A stretch of 64,000 nt of DNA, taken from positions 18,673,211-18,737,210 of the forward strand of contig CM060329.1 of NCBI GenBank assembly GCA_030674155.1, written 5' to 3'. Shown in pieces: positions 55,426 to 64,000 of the stretch. The stretch comes from Stramonita haemastoma (taxonomy: Eukaryota > Mollusca > Gastropoda > Neogastropoda > Muricidae). The notes under the pieces were generated by a model. That model did not search any database. It had not been told where the DNA came from and was given only the letters and a program-made list of their open reading frames with translations. The position numbers and the translations under genes were made by a program. Positions within the stretch are counted from its first letter, which is position 1; each line of letters begins with the position of its first letter.

Positions 55426-55990
55426 AAAGACATTCATCAAAAACTAAGGGAGATAGAAAGAAATAACAACGCAAGGACAGAAAAAGGAAAGGAAAGAGGC
55501 AGAGAGACAGAAATACAAAGAAAGAAAGACAGACAAAATATATATTACAAAAAATAAACGAGACAAGATTCAGACAGAAAAAGAAACGCGTGAAAGAGAT
55601 AGTGAAAAAAATCACATGTTAGTATAAAAAGCCGTAAATACACTAAACTTTTGATAACATAGATCTATATCTATAATAAAGGATAATTCAAACATCATGA
55701 AATCCTATTGTTTTATGCCATAAAAAGTCCAGAAATGAAAACTATACTTCCTCACAGAAAACGGGCAGCATAAGGCTTATACACAGACAGACTCAACATA
55801 ACTCCTCTTGTTTGTATACAGGTCTGATAATTTGACAAGATTTTTGTTTCCTTAATTGATTGCCCGAGGTCGTATCAAAGTCCCAGTGGAGATTTTCGAT
55901 TTTGGAACTGTAACTAAGTGCTGTAAACTATAGAGATTTCATATATCAATATCATTCTCACAATGATGATAATGGTAACAATGTTGACGA
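55426..55990. other. Purine-rich then unassigned sequence
   Basis: A/G-rich to about 55620, otherwise low-copy. No gene recognised. Confidence 0.4.
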
Positions 55991-55997
55991 TAATGAT

Positions 55998-56069
55998 GAT
56001 GAGAGAGGAGGAGGAGGAGGAGGAGGAGGAGGAGGAGGAGGAGGAGGAGAGAGAGGAGGTGGTGATGAC

Positions 56070-56120
<51 letters not shown>

Positions 56121-56135
56121 AACGATAATGATTAG
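55998..56135. repeat. (GAG)n-(GAT)n trinucleotide repeat
   Basis: (GAG)n at about 56006-56050 and (GAT)n at about 56065-56122. Poly-Glu, poly-Met or poly-Ser frames are repeat translations. Confidence 0.96.
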
Positions 56136-56239
56136 AATAATAATAATTCTCATCAGTGTAGCCTATCTCACTCAATGAGCAGCTGCAGACCAACATAGGA
56201 AGCATCATTTATATTTCCATAAGGAGCACTGGAGGTAAA

Positions 56240-56410
56240 AATAGAACTGATTAAAATGGTGAGGAAAACAGGGGGAAAATTTCACTTGCAGATTGGTCCT
56301 TCTCATAGCAAACAGAAACTTTCAATGGGTGGGAAAAGGGGCAGCAGAAGAAACAGGAGGAGAGGCGGACAAAGGAAGCTGACGTGATGTTTGTCTTGAA
56401 GAACAAGACA
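56240..56410 (+). repeat. Module F, copy 4
   Basis: TGATTAAAATGGTGAGGAAA, TTTCACTTGCAGATTGGTCC, CTTCTCATAGCA and GACGTGATGTTTGTCTTGAA. Confidence 0.75.
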
Positions 56411-56494
56411 GGAAGGGAGCAGAGAGTCCGGGAGAAACAGACTGGTGTTAGCAAATTTAATAATTATGTGAAACTAACGGCAGAGAGAAGAGGG

Positions 56495-56862
<368 letters not shown>

Positions 56863-56974
56863 ATGTGATCATATATAATCATGATGCATGAATGTTTTTG
56901 TCTAATTGTTCATATTAGGTGCTGTATATAGATATGAAGCCATGCTTATTTTTAATTTACAAACTAGTACTTCA

Positions 56975-57245
56975 ATCTTTCAATCTTCGAAGCAATTCTT
57001 CGTTGTTTCCTAAGCATATTAACTAAATCAGTATGACCCCAAACTCAATTTACGACGCACACGTACTGTATGTATTGCTATGACAACTGATTCTGTTTCG
57101 CACAGGTAAATGGCTGAAGGGAATGGCATGTTAGTTGTTTTTTTTTTTCAAAATAGCATTCGGTTTTGATGTGAACGCGTCATCTTACATGCAATTCTCA
57201 AATACAATAAAAAGAAAATGGATTTTTTATTCTCCGCTCTTTCTG
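56975..57245 (+). repeat. Module L, copy 3
   Basis: TTTCCTAAGCATATTAACTA, TTTTCAAAATAGCATTCGGT and CAATTCTCAAATACAATAAA match the order of 60215-60495 (TTTCCTAAGCACTGGAGCTC, CCAAAATGTCATTTTGTTG, CAGTTCTCAAACAAAACGA). Ends at (CTGT)n. Confidence 0.65.
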
Positions 57246-57545
57246 TCTGTCTGTCTGTCTGTCTCAGTCTCTGTCTCTCTCCCCTTCAGACATATTTTTC
57301 TTCTTCTCGTAACTCCTCTCTCACCTTTTCTTTTTTACTCCTCCTTTTTATGTTTTTTTGTTTTTGTTTGTTTTTCTGATTCTTTTCCTCTACCTCCTCC
57401 CTCCCTTCTTCCTTTTGCATTTATGTCCTCCTCCATCGCTCTACTTCTATGTCTGTCTGCGTGTCTTTCTGTCTCTGTCTCCGCCTGCCTGCCTGCCTCT
57501 CTATCTCTCTCTCTCTTTCTCTGTCTCTCTCTCTCTCTCAGGGCT
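57240..57545. repeat. (CTGT)n and CT-rich region
   Basis: Short (CTGT)n at 57243-57262 and interrupted CT/TTC-rich sequence to 57540. Confidence 0.85.
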
Positions 57546-57685
57546 GAGTGAAAGACTATGCAAATGCTTTTTCGTATCCCTTGAAAATGGACAGCAGCAT
57601 CAACAACAGCAGCAGTAGTAGCATCCTTCTCTCTCTTTCTGTTGATTCTTTTCTCTATGTTTTGGCTGTGGATTTTCTGCACTGC

Positions 57686-57795
57686 CTGCACGGTTGGAAG
57701 AACTTCAATCCAGCAGAATATTGCCGCATGACACACCCGCTGAGTTTTTCTTTCTCTTTCTCTCTCTCCAAGACACCAAAGATGAACAGGACAGA
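57686..57795 (+). repeat. Module E, copy 4
   Basis: CTGCACGGTTGGAAGAACTT, CAATCCAGCAGAATATTGCC and a CAAAGATGAAC end. The middle is altered by CT expansion. Confidence 0.65.
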
Positions 57796-57879
57796 CAGAC
57801 TGGCTGACAAACAAGGAAAGCACAGTCAGAGACAAGCAAGTAGACACAAAGACAGAGAGAGGGAGGGAGACATACAGAC

Positions 57880-59699
<1,820 letters not shown>

Positions 59700-59700
59700 C

Positions 59701-59794
<94 letters not shown>

Positions 59795-59802
59795 GAGAGA
59801 GA
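59700..59802. repeat. (GA)n tract
   Basis: (GA)n with small interruptions on the outer side of the LINE 3' fragment. Confidence 0.97.
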
Positions 59803-59920
59803 ACGTCAAGTGACATTTGACCAAAGCACAAGGCCGAGGAGGGGTTGAGATGGTGGTGATGGTGGGTAAGGGAGGGGCAAGTATGGATATTGATGGTCGG
59901 TGTGTAATGTCATCATAAAT

Positions 59921-59921
<1 letters not shown>

Positions 59922-59980
<59 letters not shown>

Positions 59981-60003
59981 GTGTTGTGTTGTGTTAATAA
60001 ATA

Positions 60004-60035
<32 letters not shown>

Positions 60036-60175
60036 TATATACATATATATATGTGTGTGCGCGTGCGTGAGCATGTGTGTATGTATGAGCGCGTGCGTGT
60101 GTGAGCGAGGTGCGTGTGCGTGTGTTTGTATGCATGTGCGCGTATGTGTGTGCGTTTGCGCGCATGCGTGTGTGT
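59922..60175. repeat. (GT)n-(AT)n-GCGT compound microsatellite
   Basis: Pure (GT)n at 59923-59980, three GTGTT units, (AT)n at about 60005-60051, then GTGC/GCGT repeats. Confidence 0.95.
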
Positions 60176-60214
60176 AAAGTTTTAGAGCCTATTGCTAAAG
60201 ATAGAAACCTTGCA

Positions 60215-60495
60215 TCCTTAACCTTTGAAGCATATTTTCCTTGCTCTTTCCTAAGCACTGGAGCTCAAATGCTTTTGGTCCTGAACTAATTATCCCCATT
60301 TGCTCCGTCGATAAAATGGTATCATAATTATCTGACTCTTCACTTCCAAAGGGCAAATGACTGAAAGCAACGACAAGAAAATTGACTTTCCAAAATGTCA
60401 TTTTGTTGTTATAAAGTGGTATCGTCTTACAACCAGTTCTCAAACAAAACGATTGATGGTTTTTTCTTTGTGTTTTCTCCTCCGTCTTTCTTGTC
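60215..60495 (+). repeat. Module L, copy 4
   Basis: ACCTTTGAAGCATATTTTCC matches ACCTTTCAAGCATTTTATTC at 44338; the remaining blocks match 56975-57245. Preceded by GT repeats and followed by CTGT repeats as in other copies. Confidence 0.68.
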
Positions 60496-60600
60496 TGTCT
60501 GTGCAAATACCTGCCTGTCTGACTGTCTGTCCGTTTGTTTGTCTGTCCGCCTGTCTGTCTGCCTCGCCTGCCTGTCTGTCTGTTCTCTCTTTTCTCTCTC
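60490..60600. repeat. (CTGT)n/CTGC repeat
   Basis: Interrupted tetranucleotide repeat ending in CT-rich sequence. Confidence 0.88.
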
Positions 60601-60667
60601 TCATTTCATACTAATGAATACCGTTTGAGGCTTTTTCTACTCTTTCATCAAAACATTCATGTTTTAT

Positions 60668-60669
<2 letters not shown>

Positions 60670-60705
<36 letters not shown>
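60670..60705. repeat. Poly-C tract of about 36 bases
   Basis: Uninterrupted C run. Length is likely to be unstable in vivo and in sequencing. Confidence 0.9.
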
Positions 60706-60706
<1 letters not shown>

Positions 60707-60867
60707 CCATTCCCTCCTGTGACTAAATTCTTGTTGTGGTTTGGGTGGAGGTATCTGATGTTTCTATTGTTATTTTGGGGTTTGCTTGTTTACTTGTTAT
60801 TCTTTTTTGTTTCCTTAGTTTTGGCTAACGATATTATCCCTGCCCTGATAAGAGCGAGGGGTGGATA

Positions 60868-60932
60868 TTAGAAAGGCATGGATGTTAGAAAGACATGGAC
60901 GTTAGAAAGACATGGACATTAGAAAGACAGAG
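60868..60932. repeat. 18-base minisatellite, about 3.5 copies
   Basis: Direct repeats of TTAGAAAGACATGGACG type. Confidence 0.9.
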
Positions 60933-60989
60933 AGAGAACAAACGAAAAGAGAACTGACAACAGACAAATTTCAAGCCTAAGACCTTACA

Positions 60990-61145
60990 AACATTTAAAT
61001 TAATTCACACGCTCCTCAACTAAAGCGTTGAGCAGTGTCTTTCATCCGCTGAACTCAACTGCACACCACATGTTTTGCCTGAGTGTTCGCTACACATGCC
61101 CCATTGCCTCTCAATGAGGCTAGCTGTGTTTTTCATTATATCAAT
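60990..61145 (+). repeat. Module M, copy 2
   Basis: ATTCACACGCTCCTCAACTA, GTGTCTTTCATCCGCTGAAC, GCACACCACATGTTTTGCC and TTTTTCATTATATCAATCAA match 55240-55425. Confidence 0.72.
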
Positions 61146-61345
61146 CAAGGAAAAAGTGATAAAAGAAAGAGAGACATGAAGAAAAACAGAGAGAGAGAGA
61201 GAAGGGACAGGAGACAGAGACGAGAGGAGACAGGACGAGAGGAGCAGAGAAAGACAGATGGAGGGAAAGACAGAGAGGAGAGAGAGAGAAATACAGACAG
61301 ACTGAGAGAAAGAGAGAGAGAGAAACAGAGAAATAAAACTTTGCA
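61146..61345. repeat. Purine-rich GA/GACA stretch
   Basis: Degenerate GA-type sequence on the plus strand between modules M and F, as after copy 1 of module M. Confidence 0.8.
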
Positions 61346-61539
61346 TGTGTGCATGTTTCCAATGGAACAATGTCTTGGACACATATTAACAATAGCACAA
61401 AGTAGATTCCTATTCTTAAAACTGACATGAAATGTTTTTACCTTAAAAACAGCTAGAAAACATATTTGTAAACATCACCTAGTAAATGGATCAAAATAAT
61501 ACACTCTTTATCTCGACTCTGCATAATCATTGCCTATTT

Positions 61540-61745
61540 AGATTTCTCCCAATTTGGTAACGTGTTTCCACAAAGCACGTTCTTGACCAAAATAAAAAAG
61601 ACATACAAACGATGAGGAAAACAGGGAGAATTTGAACCTTCTCACAGCAGACAGAAACTCTATCAATGGGTGAAAGAATGGGGCAGAAGAAATAGGAAGA
61701 GGGGCTGTTGTGATGTTTGACTTGAAAATATGTGAGACTGTGGAG
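61540..61745 (+). repeat. Module F, copy 5
   Basis: ACGTGTTTCCACAAAGCACG, GATGAGGAAAACAGGGAGAA, CTTCTCACAGCAGACAGAAA and TGTGATGTTTGACTTGAAAA. Confidence 0.75.
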
Positions 61746-61749
61746 AGAG

Positions 61750-61850
61750 GATTGGAGTGGAGAGAGACAGACAGACAGACAGACAGAGAGGAGGGAGGGA
61801 GAGACAGACAGAGACAGAGACAGAGACAGATACAAAGAGACAGAGAGACT
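61750..61850. repeat. (GACA)n/(GA)n repeat
   Basis: Interrupted GACA and GA units following module F. Confidence 0.9.
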
Positions 61851-61967
61851 GAGGTGGGTTCAGGAGGAAGGGGGAGCTGATGGAGAGGTGTGGATGAAAA
61901 TGTGTAGAAATTATAATTATAGGATTTTTTGTCTGGTAATGTGGTTTTCAGCTCATGTGTATTTCAT

Positions 61968-62312
61968 TTGATTTTATTCTTTTATATCCAGGATAATGGA
62001 ATCAGCACTCACGTGCTTTTTTACATCCAGTCCTCGTGTGTATGCAGTTTTGTCAATCTTGTCATCTGTTCCCACCGTCACACAATGGCCTACTCTTACG
62101 AAAAGCGAAACAGGATTTAGCGTGTGCGCAAAATGTTCTGCGTGCGTTCGTACACGGGGCCTCAGTTTATAGTCTCATCCAAAGGACTTCTGGGGAGAGA
62201 GAAGTCAGCACTGATGTTATCTCTAGGGGGAAAATCCTCTCGAATGGGAATCGAACCCGGGTCGTGAAATTGCGAGCGCAATGTTCTGACCACTAAGCTA
62301 TCTGGTCATCCT
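61968..62312 (-). mobile_element. SINE-B, near full length
   Basis: On the minus strand, an A-box-like GATAGCTTAGTGGTCAGAAC (about 62287-62306) and a B box GGGTTCGATTCCC (about 62247-62259) lead into the full SINE-B body and the tail ATTATCCTGGATATAAAAGA, followed by an AATAAAAT-type end. No CT flanks. A well-preserved copy. Confidence 0.87.
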
Positions 62313-62440
62313 CTTATGTGTATAAGTAAAATAGCCAGATGGTTGGGATGGTTGGTTGTGGTGGGTGGGTGGATGGCAGGCAAGGTGGTTGGTAAATCAC
62401 ATTACTTGCTTGGTGGCTCAACTGATTTGATTGATTGATT

Positions 62441-62509
62441 ATTTTATTGATTCTTTTGACTGACTTATATTATAAATTAATATAAAGTAGTCAAAAGAAT
62501 CAATAAAAT
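62441..62509. repeat. Long perfect inverted repeat (hairpin)
   Basis: A 21-base arm (62441-62461, ATTTTATTGATTCTTTTGAC plus T) has an exact inverted copy at 62489-62509. The sequence between the arms is itself nearly self-complementary (TTATATTA / TTAATATAA), so most of the 69 bases can fold into one hairpin. No poly-U run or gene end is adjacent to suggest a terminator. Confidence 0.85.
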
Positions 62510-62512
62510 ATA

Positions 62513-62940
62513 TATCCGCGTTCTTGTTTCTAACCAGTACACGAAATCGCTCTTTCTTTCACCAGATACAACACTGGCTTATTTTTCAATAATTATCCAC
62601 AAATTGTCGACACTAAGAGAGAGGCAAAGCATGCTTATTAATTAAACACCTAACTTTCTGGGCGGTCAGTCAGTGTTGTTGGCAGAGTGAGGCAAGAGGG
62701 TAAAGACCTTGGCACGGGCATGTGATACAAGTGGAAACAGTAACAGCCAGGGTTATTACTGTGCGTGCTGACAGTTTCTGCCGCAGCTGTTGGCGTTATG
62801 GGGGTGTTGCGTCACCACTGATTGCCTTGTTTACTGCCGGTAAAACACAGCTGGTCTAATCGCATACCTCATCTTTTTGCTGTCTAGACAGCCCGTCGTT
62901 TTCTCTATTTTTGTCTTTTCTTTAGTCTGTTTTTATCTAC
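62513..62940. other. Unassigned low-copy sequence
   Basis: No recognised gene or repeat. Confidence 0.4.
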
Positions 62941-63149
62941 CTGGTTTTATCATCTTTTTTCTTTCTTTTATTTCTTACTTTACTTTACCTATTTACCTAC
63001 CTACTTACTTACTTGCTGTGCTTATTTACTTACTTATTTATTTGCTTACTTATTTTCTTGTTTGCTTATTTCTTTCCTTACTTACGTATTTACTTACTTT
63101 CTCTCTGTCTTCCTTTCTCCTCTCTCTTCTCATCATCATCTCATCATCG

Positions 63150-63187
<38 letters not shown>

Positions 63188-63428
63188 TGCATGCTCTCTT
63201 CTCATCTCCTCATCTTATTCTCATATCTCTTACTTCTTCTTCTCTTCTTTCTTTCTCCTTCTTCTTGTTTCTTCTTCTTCTTCTCTATTCCTTCTTCTTC
63301 TTCTTCTTTCTTCTGTCCTTTTTTTTTTTCTTCTCTTCTTCTTCTTCTTCTTCTTCTTCTTCTGTCTTCTTCTTTCTTCTTCTTCTTCTTCTTCTTCTTC
63401 TTCTTCTTCTTCTTCTTCTTCTTCTTCA
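62941..63428. repeat. (TTAC)n-(ATC)n-(TTC)n simple-repeat field
   Basis: Degenerate TTAC/TTAT units at about 62975-63105, (CAT)n at about 63128-63187 and interrupted (TTC)n to 63427. Confidence 0.95.
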
Positions 63429-63945
<517 letters not shown>

Positions 63946-64000
63946 GAAGAGATGCTTAAATTGAAGGGAGAGAACCCACAAAGGGGGCATAAACTTAAGT

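Overview
This looks like gene-poor, repeat-dense nuclear DNA from a eukaryote, most likely a marine mollusc and probably a gastropod. No bacterial, phage or organelle gene order is visible. The assignment is an inference. It rests on very dense simple repeats, at least six families of tRNA-like or 5S-like short elements (SINEs), CR1-like non-LTR retrotransposons with an esterase-bearing ORF1, and short repeats that I recall from gastropod genomes. No host protein-coding gene could be supported. The long Ser/Leu, His/Thr, Cys/Val or Arg/Glu reading frames are translations of microsatellites.

Layout. 1-26 kb: low-copy sequence broken by (CA)n, (GT)n, (CT)n/(GA)n and (AT)n tracts, with SINE copies (A, B, B', H, K, O) and one GC-rich promoter-like patch near 21.7-22.0 kb. 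25-26.4 kb and 36.2-40.2 kb: related pyrimidine-rich inverted structures containing decayed reverse transcriptase (RT) pieces. 26.5-26.9 kb: a tail-to-tail pair of a chimeric tRNA/5S-like SINE. 30.6-32.1 kb: a complex satellite seeded by a SINE. 33-35 kb: polypyrimidine tracts with LINE and SINE tails. 35-44.9 kb and 52-62 kb: a non-coding composite repeat with recurring modules, here named F, L, E, D and M, separated by microsatellites. 45.2-52.1 kb: a nearly complete CR1-like LINE (5' UTR, ORF1 with SGNH/esterase domain, ORF2 with endonuclease and RT, 3' UTR), carrying one frameshift in each ORF. 52.6-54.4 kb: a second LINE family in a twin-priming (5'-inverted) arrangement. 58.0-59.4 kb: a third, broken LINE.

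How the parts relate. The 3' end of the abundant SINE-B matches the 3' end of the large CR1-like LINE, as expected if the SINE is mobilised by that LINE's RT. Five 5'-truncated SINE-B copies and several LINE 3' ends sit between or against (CT)n tracts, always with the element's sense strand on the CT strand. A different LINE 3' fragment sits inside (GT)n. I infer a retrotransposon/SINE system that prefers dinucleotide microsatellites in a fixed orientation. This is the most interesting candidate in the window. All comparisons were made by eye; family names (SINE-A, SINE-B, module F and so on) are local labels, and element edges are approximate (about 5-20 bases).
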